A stretch of 64,000 nt of DNA, taken from assembly GCA_900473185.1 (NCBI GenBank), contig UCKU01000043.1, positions 1 to 64,000 of the forward strand. The letters run 5' to 3'. The stretch comes from Hyphomicrobiales bacterium (GTDB lineage Bacteria; Pseudomonadota; Alphaproteobacteria; Rhizobiales; Rhizobiaceae). Position numbers and translations under genes: made by a program. Below the pieces are notes generated by a model. It had not been told where the DNA came from. It searched no databases and worked only from the letters and a program-made list of their open reading frames with translations. Each line of letters begins with the position of its first letter. The first letter of the stretch is position 1. This document shows, one piece after another, positions 28,039-36,355 of this stretch.

Positions 28039-29017
28039 GGACATCCTCCGGTGGTGCTGAAACGCGTTTGATGCAGCGGAAGCCGAGATGGCTTGTCGAT
28101 GTGTCCTCCGGCTCGGCATGGCGGGCGGCCGGGCGATAGCGGCGGCAGTAATTCGGCGCACAAAGATGCGAGCCACCCTTCAGCACACGGCGCGGAATGC
28201 GGATGCTGGGTTGGCGGGGATCGTAACTCGCCTCTACGCCGCCGCCGCGCGGATTGCTTGGAATGCAGCAGGCTTTTGCGGCAGGTACCGGGTGGCGGTC
28301 GGACCAGTAGTCGGTGGTCCATTCCCAGACATTGCCGATCATGTCGTAGAGGCCGTAGCCGTTTGGCGGAAAGCTGCGAACGGGCGAGGTCCGTTCATGG
28401 CCTTTCGGCTTCGTGGATGTCACAGGGAAAGTTCCCTGCCAAGTGTTGGCCATGGGGGTGCCGCCGGGCATCAGCTCGTCGCCCCAGGCAAATTCGGTAT
28501 CGTCGAGGCCGCCGCGAGCTGCAAGTTCCCATTCCGCTTCAGTCGGCAGGTCAAGGCCCGCCCAGTCCGCATAGGCCTTGGCATCGCACCAGGCGACATG
28601 AACGACGGGATGATCGAGCTTGCCGCGCAGGTCGCTCAAGCCACCGAGCGGCCGGCGCCAGTTGGCACCGAACTTGAAGGTCCACCACTGGCTGATATCA
28701 GATCCACTGACCGTCTTCGGCTGGAAAAAGACAAGCGATCCGGCGCGCAGCATCTCTGGCTTGGCGCCGGGATAATCCTTTGCCTCAGGTGCTTTTTCGG
28801 CTGATGTCACGTAGCCCGTCGCCTTGACGAATTCCATGAACCTCCGGTTCGTGACCGGGATCTCGTCGATCCAGAAGCCATCGACCTTAACGGGATGCGC
28901 TGGAGCCTCCTCCGGATAATGGTTATCTGAGCCCATCGTGAAGGTCCGGTCAGGAATCCAGACCATGTTTTCAGGTGCCATGCCCGAGGTCCGCCCATCG
29001 TCGAACGCGAATGCCAT
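28013..29017 (-). CDS. Formylglycine-generating enzyme (SUMF1 family)
   Basis: This enzyme class oxidises a cysteine in sulfatases to formylglycine, the catalytic residue. The 334-residue protein has the family opening MVWIPDRTFTMGSDNHYPEE and the central DLPTEAEWELAARGG. The active-site cysteine pair is present as C286-x4-C291 in SHLCAPNYCRRYRPAAR, which separates true formylglycine enzymes from the many relatives lacking it. It has no signal peptide and should work in the cytoplasm before export. GGAGG lies five bases from the ATG at 29017. A sulfatase with a target cysteine is encoded at 36356. The promoter carries copy 4 of the 15-bp motif. Confidence 0.9.
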   Translation of the reverse strand: MAFAFDDGRTSGMAPENMVWIPDRTFTMGSDNHYPEEAPAHPVKVDGFWIDEIPVTNRRFMEFVKATGYVTSAEKAPEAKDYPGAKPEMLRAGSLVFFQPKTVSGSDISQWWTFKFGANWRRPLGGLSDLRGKLDHPVVHVAWCDAKAYADWAGLDLPTEAEWELAARGGLDDTEFAWGDELMPGGTPMANTWQGTFPVTSTKPKGHERTSPVRSFPPNGYGLYDMIGNVWEWTTDYWSDRHPVPAAKACCIPSNPRGGGVEASYDPRQPSIRIPRRVLKGGSHLCAPNYCRRYRPAARHAEPEDTSTSHLGFRCIKRVSAPPEDVHETIRSNH

Positions 29018-29071
29018 CGTCACCTCCGGAATATGAGTTGGAAGCTTCGCGCGTATGTGGAAGGGACGGAA

Positions 29072-29135
29072 GTACGTTACCGTAAACGCGTCGGCGCGTG
29101 GCGTTAACGGTGGGCGTAAATTTACCGTAACGTAC
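29072..29135. promoter_or_regulatory. 15-bp envelope motif, inverted pair (copies 4 and 5)
   Basis: GTACGTTACCGTAAA at 29072-29086 and its exact reverse complement at 29121-29135 face each other in the divergent region between the formylglycine enzyme (start 29017) and the secreted protein at 29192. The near edges are 55 and 57 bases from the two start codons. GGCGTTAACGG and GGCGTAAA lie between them. Confidence 0.75.
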
Positions 29136-29191
29136 TTGTTTGCCGGCGCGCGCCTGTATCTTCTCGTGCCTCATGGTATCGGAGGGATGTG

Positions 29192-30004
29192 ATGGGACGC
29201 ATCGGGTCCGCGTGTTGCTTGCTGGCGCTTTTGCCCGGGCTCTCCGGCATGATTGATGCGGCTGCCGCGCAAGAGTCCAACAGCGATCTTGCCAAGAAGC
29301 TCAGCAATCCGGTCGCCTCTCTGATCAGCGTTCCCTTCCAGTTCAACTATGACCGCGGCTTCGGCCCCGAGGATGGTAATCGCGAGACGCTGAATATCCA
29401 GCCGGTCATTCCGTTTTCTATCAATGAGGACTGGAACGTCATTTCGCGCACCATTCTGCCTGTCATATGGCAGGACGATATTGCTGGCTCCTCCGGGCAT
29501 CAGTTTGGCATCGGCGATATCACGCAGAGCTTCTTCTTCTCTCCCAAGCAGCCTGGACCGGGTGGACTCATCTGGGGTGTTGGCCCGGTCTTTCTCATTC
29601 CGACTGCGACGGACGAATTGCTGGGAACCGGTAAATGGGGCGCGGGTCCAACGGCGGTGCTGTTGAAACAGGACGGTCCCTGGACTTATGGCATTCTCGC
29701 CAATCATATCTGGTCCTTCGCGGGACAGAGCGACAGGGCGGATGTGAGCTCGACCTTCCTGCAGCCCTTCCTTTCCTATACGACGAAAGATGCTTGGACC
29801 TTCACGCTCAACACCGAGAGTACTTATGACTGGGAAGCCAACCAGTGGTCTGTACCGATCAATCTGCAGGCTTCGAAGCTTCTGAAATTCGACCAGCAGC
29901 CGGTCAGCCTGTTCGCCGGCGTCCGCTACTGGGCGGATGCGCCAGATAATGGGGCCGAAGGTTGGGCCTTTCGCGTCGGCATGACGTTCCTGTTTCCGAA
30001 ATAG
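29192..30004 (+). CDS. Secreted outer-membrane-type protein
   Basis: A 270-residue protein with a signal peptide (about 1-26, ending AAAQES). The mature part is rich in aromatic strands (SVPFQFNYDRGFG, WGAGPTAVLLKQDGPWTYGI) and ends MTFLFPK, as in barrel proteins of the neutral-zinc-metallopeptidase-linked or phenol-degradation MetA-like transporter group. This relation is a guess. GGAGGG lies five bases before the ATG at 29192. Copy 5 of the 15-bp motif is 57 bases upstream. It converges with the BatD-like gene, 15 bases away. Confidence 0.72.
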   Translation: MGRIGSACCLLALLPGLSGMIDAAAAQESNSDLAKKLSNPVASLISVPFQFNYDRGFGPEDGNRETLNIQPVIPFSINEDWNVISRTILPVIWQDDIAGSSGHQFGIGDITQSFFFSPKQPGPGGLIWGVGPVFLIPTATDELLGTGKWGAGPTAVLLKQDGPWTYGILANHIWSFAGQSDRADVSSTFLQPFLSYTTKDAWTFTLNTESTYDWEANQWSVPINLQASKLLKFDQQPVSLFAGVRYWADAPDNGAEGWAFRVGMTFLFPK

Positions 30005-30019
30005 AAGCCGGGTCCGCCG

Positions 30020-31318
30020 TCAGGCTGGCGATCTCTCATCGGCCGTGATCGGATTGAGCGGCGGCAGGGCCGATCGTTTTTTCTCGTCGATCACAGTACC
30101 ATGCCGGACAAGGGCCTTGGTGATTGGGGCCCTGTCGATATCCGTACCCACTTGTGCCGCAAAGAGCTTGCGTTCCAGAAGATCGATCTGCTGCTTGAGG
30201 TCAGCAGAGCTCCCTCTTGCCAGCCAATCGGCGATGGTTCTGTACCCGAGTTCTGAGGCCCAGGCCTGAAGCGCCGCATAGACCTCGGTTTCGCTGCCGT
30301 TCTTGATGGTCTGCATCGTTTGGTGAAGGTGATGGGAACGGGAATTGTCTTTGATATCCTGACGTTTCGAGCGCCATGCGGCGAAACGGGGTGCGAGCCT
30401 GCGGACGATGAGGACAGCAGCCGCCAGTGCGAGGGCGATCGCGGCCATGAGCCAGATGCTGCGCGGGCGCGACGAGGGGTTCTCTTCCTGTGAAAGCTGA
30501 GGAGCGATCGCCTCTTTGGCGGCTGCAGTGCCGACCGTGACTTTCATATCAGGAAGGGTGGCGGTTTTCTCCGTTTTGCTGTCGACATCGAACCACCGAT
30601 AAGAAACTGCGGGTATGTCGAATGTTCCGGCAGTGGCGGCGGTATAGATGATGGTTTCGGTGTGACGGCCGGCCGTCTCCCTGTCGATCTCTATGCCGTC
30701 TTCAATCTTCGGCGGCTTCACATATTGCTGCAGGCCGGATGCGCTACCGGTCTCCACCGGCGGGATCATCATCGCCTGCGTGTCCAGAGCGGTGATGGTG
30801 ATGGTGCGCGAAAGCGCATCGCCTGCCTTCAACTTGGCGGGATCGCGATCGAAGGATTGTTCGATCGTCAGACCGTGGGTCGCAAATACCGGCTCGTTCG
30901 GCAGGGCGTTGCCACCAACCGTGAAGGAGATGCCGGGCATAGTGACGGTCGCCTTGGTCGGCTTCCCATCCACCGCATAACCGAGTTCGATCGGGACATC
31001 CGGCAGGGTATAGGGGCCGGACGCTTCCGGCACGATCGCATAGCTGCGGCGGATGCCGGAATATTGCACGCCGTCGATGGTCTGGGTGAGATTGAAGCTG
31101 CGCTCTTCCGGCAGGGTCACCATTGCATTCGGGACGGCAAAAAGGGGAAATTGCGGCGGTGAGGTAAAGAACTCGGGTACGAAGACATCGACCGTCAGGC
31201 GCACCTGCTGCCCGGGCACGATCTCGTCACCGCCTTCAATGGCAGCGCGCGCAAATGGTTCGGCAGCCAGCGCGCTTCCCGATGCCAACAGCCAAAACAA
31301 CAGGGCAAAGCGCGTCAT
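30020..31318 (-). CDS. batD: BatD-like membrane protein
   Basis: The last gene of a MoxR/Bat operon. The 432-residue protein has a signal peptide (LLFWLLASGSALAAEP), beta-rich domains with GDALSRTITITALDTQAM as in BatD proteins, one membrane helix near residue 285-305 (SIWLMAAIALALAAAVLIV) and a cytoplasmic tail. BatD proteins are thought to act with BatA/BatB in envelope stress tolerance, but their chemistry is unknown. AGGGA precedes the ATG at 31318, which overlaps the stop of the previous gene as ATGA. Confidence 0.82.
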   Translation of the reverse strand: MTRFALLFWLLASGSALAAEPFARAAIEGGDEIVPGQQVRLTVDVFVPEFFTSPPQFPLFAVPNAMVTLPEERSFNLTQTIDGVQYSGIRRSYAIVPEASGPYTLPDVPIELGYAVDGKPTKATVTMPGISFTVGGNALPNEPVFATHGLTIEQSFDRDPAKLKAGDALSRTITITALDTQAMMIPPVETGSASGLQQYVKPPKIEDGIEIDRETAGRHTETIIYTAATAGTFDIPAVSYRWFDVDSKTEKTATLPDMKVTVGTAAAKEAIAPQLSQEENPSSRPRSIWLMAAIALALAAAVLIVRRLAPRFAAWRSKRQDIKDNSRSHHLHQTMQTIKNGSETEVYAALQAWASELGYRTIADWLARGSSADLKQQIDLLERKLFAAQVGTDIDRAPITKALVRHGTVIDEKKRSALPPLNPITADERSPA

Positions 31319-32871
31319 GGTTTTTGTCCCTGCGCTTCCATTGCGAATTTGCGCGTCATCAGGTCGGCCGGGCTCACCTGAATATTCTTCATCCACATTT
31401 CCGAGGTCTGTTCGGCGGTGCTGATCTGCCCTTCCTTGCCTTTCTTGCCCTTGTCGTCGAACTGTACGCTGTCGGGCTTTTCGTTCGGCTCCTGCGGTTG
31501 CTCTTCTTCCTTCTCCTGTTGAGCCTTCAGTAGTCTTTCGGCGATGACGAGATCGGCCTCGGCGTCGGGCCAGTCCTTCCGCATTTCGACGGCCTTCTGA
31601 TAGGCTGCGACGGCCTCCTCGAACTTGCCGAGATGCAGGAGAGTGTTTCCCTGATTGTACCAGCTCTCGGCCGTATCCACGGCGGCGAAGGCGTCGAGCG
31701 CATCCTGAAAGCGGCCGGCCCTGTAGAGGGCTGCGCCCTTCCACATAGGGTCACGAAAATGGCCGGCGGCTCCTTCGTAGTCATCCTGTTCGAAGGCGAG
31801 CCGCCCCTGCTGGTCCTGGGTCAGCCAAAGATCCATGAGGCCAGCCGCTTCAGCGGGCGAGGGCGTCAGCAATCGGACAGCGAGCAACAGGGCACCGACC
31901 CTGACCACCCAGCCGCGCCGGAAGGAGAAGGCGAGCAGCAAGGCGACCGGAGCCACCAGCCACCAGCCGGCATCCCGCCAGCGATTGCCCTCGGAAGCCT
32001 GTGTATCGGAAAAATTCGTGCTGATGCGCTGGATGATCCAGCGCACGTCCGTATCGTCATCCGTGATCGTTGCGACATCTGCCCCCGTGGCCGACTGCAC
32101 CTGCTTCAGGGCCTCGACATCGAGTTTGGGGAGGATACGCCCGCCGCCGGCATTGGTCAGAAAGTTGCCGTCGGCCGTCTTGACCGGTCCACCTTCGGCT
32201 GTCCCTATGCCGAGAATGACGACGCCATTGGAATTTGCGGCCTTCAGCGCATTCAGTCCCGCCGGTTCGATTCCATCCGTCAGGAAGAGGATCGTGCCGG
32301 CCATGCCCTCGGTCTTGAACAGGTCGTTCGACAGCGAGAGCGCAGCTGACGTGTCCTTGCCGGGCCGGGGCATGATCCGCGTCGCCAGGGCATCCGAGTA
32401 GCTCTCGATCAAGGAGGCATCTTCCGTCAGCGGTACTACGAGGTGGGCGGTGCCGGCATAGGCGACGATTGCGGTTTTTGCTCCGGGTCGCGCGGCAAGG
32501 ATATCGCGGATCTTGAGCTTTGCACGTTCGATGCGGCTGGGGCTGATATCGATCGCATCCATGGTGGGCGAAAGATCGACGGCGATGACGAGAGGCGCGG
32601 TATCCTCGACAAAGGGCGGGGCCTCGTGCTGCCATGTCGGGCCTGCTGCGGCGATAGCGCCCAAAGCCATCAGGCCGGCAAGCAGCCATGATGGATTGAT
32701 CCGTCCACGACCGATAGGCTCGACGATCAGCTTGTCGAGTAGGTGCGGCGCGATCATGCCCTTCCAGCGGTCGCGAATATCGTCCGAGCGGGCCGCGAGC
32801 CAGAGGATGAGGGGCGGAACGAGCAGGGCGAGCAACCACCATGGCCGCAGGAAATGCAGATCCGTGATCAT
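31315..32871 (-). CDS. BatB/BatC-type fusion: von Willebrand A domain plus TPR
   Basis: A 518-residue membrane protein. Two hydrophobic segments at the N-terminus (WWLLALLVPPLILWL, SWLLAGLMALGAIAAAG) precede a von Willebrand A domain with the metal site DLSPTMD (a DxSxT variant) and FLTDGIEPAG. A further membrane pair (WWLVAPVALLLAF) leads to tetratricopeptide repeats (SWYNQGNTLLHLGKFEEAVA) and a charged tail. In many bacteria the two halves are separate genes, batB and batC. ATGA overlaps join it to both neighbours. Confidence 0.87.
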   Translation of the reverse strand: MITDLHFLRPWWLLALLVPPLILWLAARSDDIRDRWKGMIAPHLLDKLIVEPIGRGRINPSWLLAGLMALGAIAAAGPTWQHEAPPFVEDTAPLVIAVDLSPTMDAIDISPSRIERAKLKIRDILAARPGAKTAIVAYAGTAHLVVPLTEDASLIESYSDALATRIMPRPGKDTSAALSLSNDLFKTEGMAGTILFLTDGIEPAGLNALKAANSNGVVILGIGTAEGGPVKTADGNFLTNAGGGRILPKLDVEALKQVQSATGADVATITDDDTDVRWIIQRISTNFSDTQASEGNRWRDAGWWLVAPVALLLAFSFRRGWVVRVGALLLAVRLLTPSPAEAAGLMDLWLTQDQQGRLAFEQDDYEGAAGHFRDPMWKGAALYRAGRFQDALDAFAAVDTAESWYNQGNTLLHLGKFEEAVAAYQKAVEMRKDWPDAEADLVIAERLLKAQQEKEEEQPQEPNEKPDSVQFDDKGKKGKEGQISTAEQTSEMWMKNIQVSPADLMTRKFAMEAQGQKP

Positions 32872-33857
32872 GCCGCTGCCCTCCGGCGGATCATGGCGAG
32901 AGTGCCTGCGAAGAGGTGATAGAGAGCGAGAACGGCGATCGCTGCGCCAAGCGGCCAATGGAACAATTCGATACGCGGACGCCAGGACAGCACCTTCTGT
33001 TCGTCAGGCGTGATCTGATCGAGAATGTCGTATATCGCCCCGAGCTGGCTCTGGTCGCTGCCGAAGAAATAACGGCCACCGGTATCTGCGGCGATCTTCT
33101 GCAATGTGGCGGTATCCAGCTTGTCCTCGCCTGTCGCGGCGGGATCGCCGATGCCGATCGCATGGATAGTGATGCCATTCTTGCCGGCGATCAATGCCGC
33201 CTTCAACGGCGGCATCTTGCTCGCCGTGTCGTTGCCGTCGGTCAGCAGGATCAGGACTTTTTCGGGTACGGTGGTCTTTTCGAACATTCTGAGCGCGAGG
33301 CCGATCGAATCCCCGAGCGATGTGCGCGGGCCGGCGATACCGGGCAGCAATCCGTTGATCATCATCCGCACGAGATCATGGTCCATGGTGAAGGGCGCAA
33401 GCGGGTAGGGCGCATCGCCGAAGGCGATCAGGCCCAGCCGGTCGTTGGGGCGTTTCGTGACGAAGTCGGCGACCACTGACCGTACCGCGTCGACGCGCGC
33501 TCCCAGACTGCCGTCGGGTACCGGGAAATCACGCGTCTCCATCGATTGCGACAGGTCGAGCGCCAACAGGATGTCGCGCTGCGGCTCCACCTTTTCCAGT
33601 GGGGGCTCGACGAATTGCGGCCGGGCGAGCGCCAGCACGACAAGGCACCAGGCGAGGCCCTCGGCGATGGTCTGCAGCCAGGCTCGCTTGGGTACGACGG
33701 AACCCTCTGTCGGCTGAACGCCGGCGGCGCGCGTTACCTGATCGAAAAACGGCAGACGGATCGAGGCCGATGTTTCCCGGTGCGGCGGCAGCAACCACCA
33801 GATCAGCAGGGGAAGCGGAACCAGCAGAAGCAGCCATGGATGCTCAAGCTGATACAT
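32868..33857 (-). CDS. batA: BatA-like von Willebrand A domain membrane protein
   Basis: A 329-residue protein with the BatA layout: N-terminal membrane segments (HPWLLLLVPLPLLIWWLLPP), a von Willebrand A domain with an intact metal site DLSQSMETRD and LLTDGNDTASKMPP, and a C-terminal membrane helix (WPLGAAIAVLALYHLF). GGGAGGCACC precedes the ATG at 33857, which overlaps the upstream gene by 14 bases. It probably pairs with the BatB-like protein at 31315. Confidence 0.87.
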   Translation of the reverse strand: MYQLEHPWLLLLVPLPLLIWWLLPPHRETSASIRLPFFDQVTRAAGVQPTEGSVVPKRAWLQTIAEGLAWCLVVLALARPQFVEPPLEKVEPQRDILLALDLSQSMETRDFPVPDGSLGARVDAVRSVVADFVTKRPNDRLGLIAFGDAPYPLAPFTMDHDLVRMMINGLLPGIAGPRTSLGDSIGLALRMFEKTTVPEKVLILLTDGNDTASKMPPLKAALIAGKNGITIHAIGIGDPAATGEDKLDTATLQKIAADTGGRYFFGSDQSQLGAIYDILDQITPDEQKVLSWRPRIELFHWPLGAAIAVLALYHLFAGTLAMIRRRAAA

Positions 33858-34356
33858 GGTGCCTCCCGATCCACCGTCTCGAATTGAGTATGAGCTCATT
33901 GGCGCTATCAGGAGGAAGGGCGGCGATGGCCGCACCGTCGTGATACTCGAGATCATCGAGCAGGCGGGTCAGCGCCTTGTCCGCTTCGTGGCTGTCCATG
34001 CGTTTTAGCCACGCCTGACCGGTGAGCGCTGCGACATCACTCCTTGGCCATGCCGCAAGCGCCGTGCGCTTCAACAGTTCCGACAGTTCGTGCACACCCT
34101 TTTCGCGGCTCGCCGGACTGCGAATGTCGGCTTCGATGCCGTCAAGCAATCGCAGGGCCTCCCGCCGGTAGGCATTGCGACGATACCGCGTGAGCCAGAC
34201 AAGGAAGACCGCCAGCACTGCGATGCCGAGCAGGATGGCAAGTGCTGCCCAGCCCCAGGTCTGAGGCAGCCATGAGACAGGCGGAGGAACCGCAATGTCG
34301 TGCAAAGAGCGGAGCGCTGTCTCGGTCATCGGATCGAGCTGGATTTTCGGCTCCAT
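33844..34356 (-). CDS. DUF4381 domain membrane protein
   Basis: A 170-residue protein with one membrane helix near residues 30-52 (WGWAALAILLGIAVLAVFLVW) and a cytoplasmic helical part (REALRLLDGIEADI, LKRTALAAWPRSDVAAL). It matches the DUF4381 proteins that regularly stand between DUF58 and BatA genes. The start overlaps the stop of the DUF58 gene (TGATG). Its precise role in the Bat complex is not known. Confidence 0.83.
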   Translation of the reverse strand: MEPKIQLDPMTETALRSLHDIAVPPPVSWLPQTWGWAALAILLGIAVLAVFLVWLTRYRRNAYRREALRLLDGIEADIRSPASREKGVHELSELLKRTALAAWPRSDVAALTGQAWLKRMDSHEADKALTRLLDDLEYHDGAAIAALPPDSANELILNSRRWIGRHHVSA

Positions 34357-35309
34357 CAGCGCCTCCGCTGCCGCCAGGCGGATTGTTCGAGCAGGCGGCG
34401 AAGCTGTGGGGCAGTCTCCTCTGCGGTGGAGACGGGCAGCATCGGAAGGCCAAGTTCGCGTTGCCATGCCCGCAATTCGCGGCCGCGATTGCGGGCGAAC
34501 GTGTCAATGGATTTGCGCACGCCGGCCTGGCTGAGCGACAGTTCCGCCTGCAACCCTCCGCCGCTGACGACGATATCGGCGGATTTGGGAAGCTCCAGAA
34601 GAAAGGGGTCGTAGATCAGCAAACAGAGCACGTCGTTGCGGGCCGATAGCGCCAGCAGTAGCTTGCGCGTCGTCTCGCCGTGTCCGCCGAAATCGCTGAT
34701 GATGACGATGAGATGATCGTGATGGGCGATGCCTGCAAGGCGTTGCAGCACTTCGTCCAGCGAGGCCGGAGAGGGCGTGCCCGCAAAGCCGGCATTGAGT
34801 GCTGCGTTCTTCGTGGCGATCTTGTCGGCAAGCGCGATGACGGCGTTGCGGCTGCGATGCGGCTTCACCTCTTCTATGTCGCCATCGCCAAAGATGAAGC
34901 CGCCCACCCGGTCGCCCGACCCCAGAATGCGCCAGGCACAGAGCATGGCGGCCTCGGCGGCGGTGACGGATTTCATGGCGCGGCGGCTGCCGAAGAACAT
35001 GTTGATCCGCTGATCCACGACGAGGATTGCCGGTCGCTCCTTCTCCTCACCATAGATGCGGACGACCGGCTTGCTGGTGCGGGCCGTCACCCGCCAATCG
35101 ATGGAACGGATATCGTCGCCCGGCAGGTAATCTCGCAATTCCTCGAAGATCAGACCTCGGCCGCGCAGCGCCGATTGCATGCGGCCGGCGAGCTGCTGGT
35201 GGCTTTTCGCCTTCTGGACAAAGGTCAGGTTCCGGGCGCGGCCCTCGAGAGCGACGAGCTGTTCCGTCGTGACATATACGCCGTCGCTGCTCTTGGCCGC
35301 GGAGCTCAT
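34356..35309 (-). CDS. DUF58 domain protein of the MoxR/Bat operon
   Basis: A 317-residue protein with the DUF58 signature GRGLIFEELRDYLPGDDIRSIDW and a degenerate von Willebrand A-like fold (AILVVDQRINMFFG, VIISDFGGHG). Such proteins are usually encoded directly after MoxR ATPases and are thought to be their partners or clients. The ATG at 35309 overlaps the MoxR stop as ATGA. No membrane segment is seen, unlike its neighbours. Confidence 0.88.
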   Translation of the reverse strand: MSSAAKSSDGVYVTTEQLVALEGRARNLTFVQKAKSHQQLAGRMQSALRGRGLIFEELRDYLPGDDIRSIDWRVTARTSKPVVRIYGEEKERPAILVVDQRINMFFGSRRAMKSVTAAEAAMLCAWRILGSGDRVGGFIFGDGDIEEVKPHRSRNAVIALADKIATKNAALNAGFAGTPSPASLDEVLQRLAGIAHHDHLIVIISDFGGHGETTRKLLLALSARNDVLCLLIYDPFLLELPKSADIVVSGGGLQAELSLSQAGVRKSIDTFARNRGRELRAWQRELGLPMLPVSTAEETAPQLRRLLEQSAWRQRRR

Positions 35310-36283
35310 GAAACCGCAACCAGTTCGGTGATGCGGTCGATCACCTGATCGGCGCTCGTATTGGCCGCATGCGCCTCGTAGGACAGGATGAGGCGATGTC
35401 GAAAGACATCGTTGACGATAGCCTTCACATCGTCGGGGGTCACATAGTCGCGGCCCTTCAGCCATGCGTAGGCGCGCGAAACCTTGTCGAGGCCGATGAC
35501 GCCGCGCGGGCTGACGCCGACCTGCAGGAGCTTCGCCAGATCCTTGTCGTAACGATCAGGATAGCGCGTGGCGAAGACGAGGGCGACGATGTATTTCTCG
35601 ACCGGTTCGGAGACCGTCACCACGCCGATTTCCGTGCGGGCGTCAAAGACGGCCTGAGGGTTCAGCCGCTCAGTGGCTGGAGCGGAGCCTTTGTTATGGA
35701 CGGCGTTCTCTTCGTCGCGGTTGAGCCGCATGATCGCGGCTTCCGATGTCTCATCGGGATAGGTGACCTCGACATGCATGAGGAAGCGGTCGAGCTGTGC
35801 CTCGGGCAGGGGATAAGTGCCCTCCTGCTCGATCGGATTTTGCGTCGCCATGACCATGAAGAGATCAGGCAGCGGATAGCTCTTGCCCCCGACAGTGACC
35901 TGACGCTCCTCCATAGCTTCGAGCAGGGCCGATTGCACCTTGGCCGGCGCGCGGTTGATTTCGTCGGCGAGGATGAGATTGGCGAAGATCGGCCCCTGCT
36001 GGAACTTGAACTCGCCCTTGCCGCCCTCTGAGAAATAGACTTCCGATCCGGTGATGTCGGCAGGCAACAGGTCCGGCGTGAACTGGACGCGCGAAAGCTC
36101 TGAATCGAGGTTCTTTGCCAGGCTCTTGATCGCCCGCGTCTTGGCAAGGCCGGGAAGGCCCTCGACCAGCAGATGGCCATTGGCGAGCAGCCCGAGCAGC
36201 AGCCGTTCGACCATCGTCTCCTGTCCGATGATCGATTGGCCGATACGCTTGCCGAGATCGAGGATGTCGTCACGTGCCGTCAT
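35306..36283 (-). CDS. MoxR family AAA+ ATPase
   Basis: The first gene of the six-gene Bat operon. The 325-residue AAA+ protein has Walker A GLPGLAKT, Walker B LILADEINRAPAKVQ, sensor segment FMVMATQNPIEQEGTYPLPEAQLDRF and a C-terminal lid. MoxR ATPases act as chaperones that help assemble or activate complexes, often with von Willebrand A proteins such as those encoded next. The gene stands 72 bases after the sulfatase on the same strand, so read-through from the sulfatase promoter is possible. Confidence 0.92.
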   Translation of the reverse strand: MTARDDILDLGKRIGQSIIGQETMVERLLLGLLANGHLLVEGLPGLAKTRAIKSLAKNLDSELSRVQFTPDLLPADITGSEVYFSEGGKGEFKFQQGPIFANLILADEINRAPAKVQSALLEAMEERQVTVGGKSYPLPDLFMVMATQNPIEQEGTYPLPEAQLDRFLMHVEVTYPDETSEAAIMRLNRDEENAVHNKGSAPATERLNPQAVFDARTEIGVVTVSEPVEKYIVALVFATRYPDRYDKDLAKLLQVGVSPRGVIGLDKVSRAYAWLKGRDYVTPDDVKAIVNDVFRHRLILSYEAHAANTSADQVIDRITELVAVS

Positions 36284-36307
36284 GTGCGCTCCGCGGGAGT
36301 TCGAATT

Positions 36308-36336
36308 GCAGGCGCGACAGAATTCGCCGCGCCTGC
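36308..36336 (-). terminator. Hairpin between sulfatase and MoxR genes
   Basis: GCAGGCGCG and CGCGCCTGC pair perfectly over nine bases around an 11-base loop, 20 bases after the sulfatase stop. It lacks a T-run, so some transcripts may continue into the MoxR/Bat operon. Confidence 0.5.
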
Positions 36337-36355
36337 GATCTTTCGCCAGACGGCG

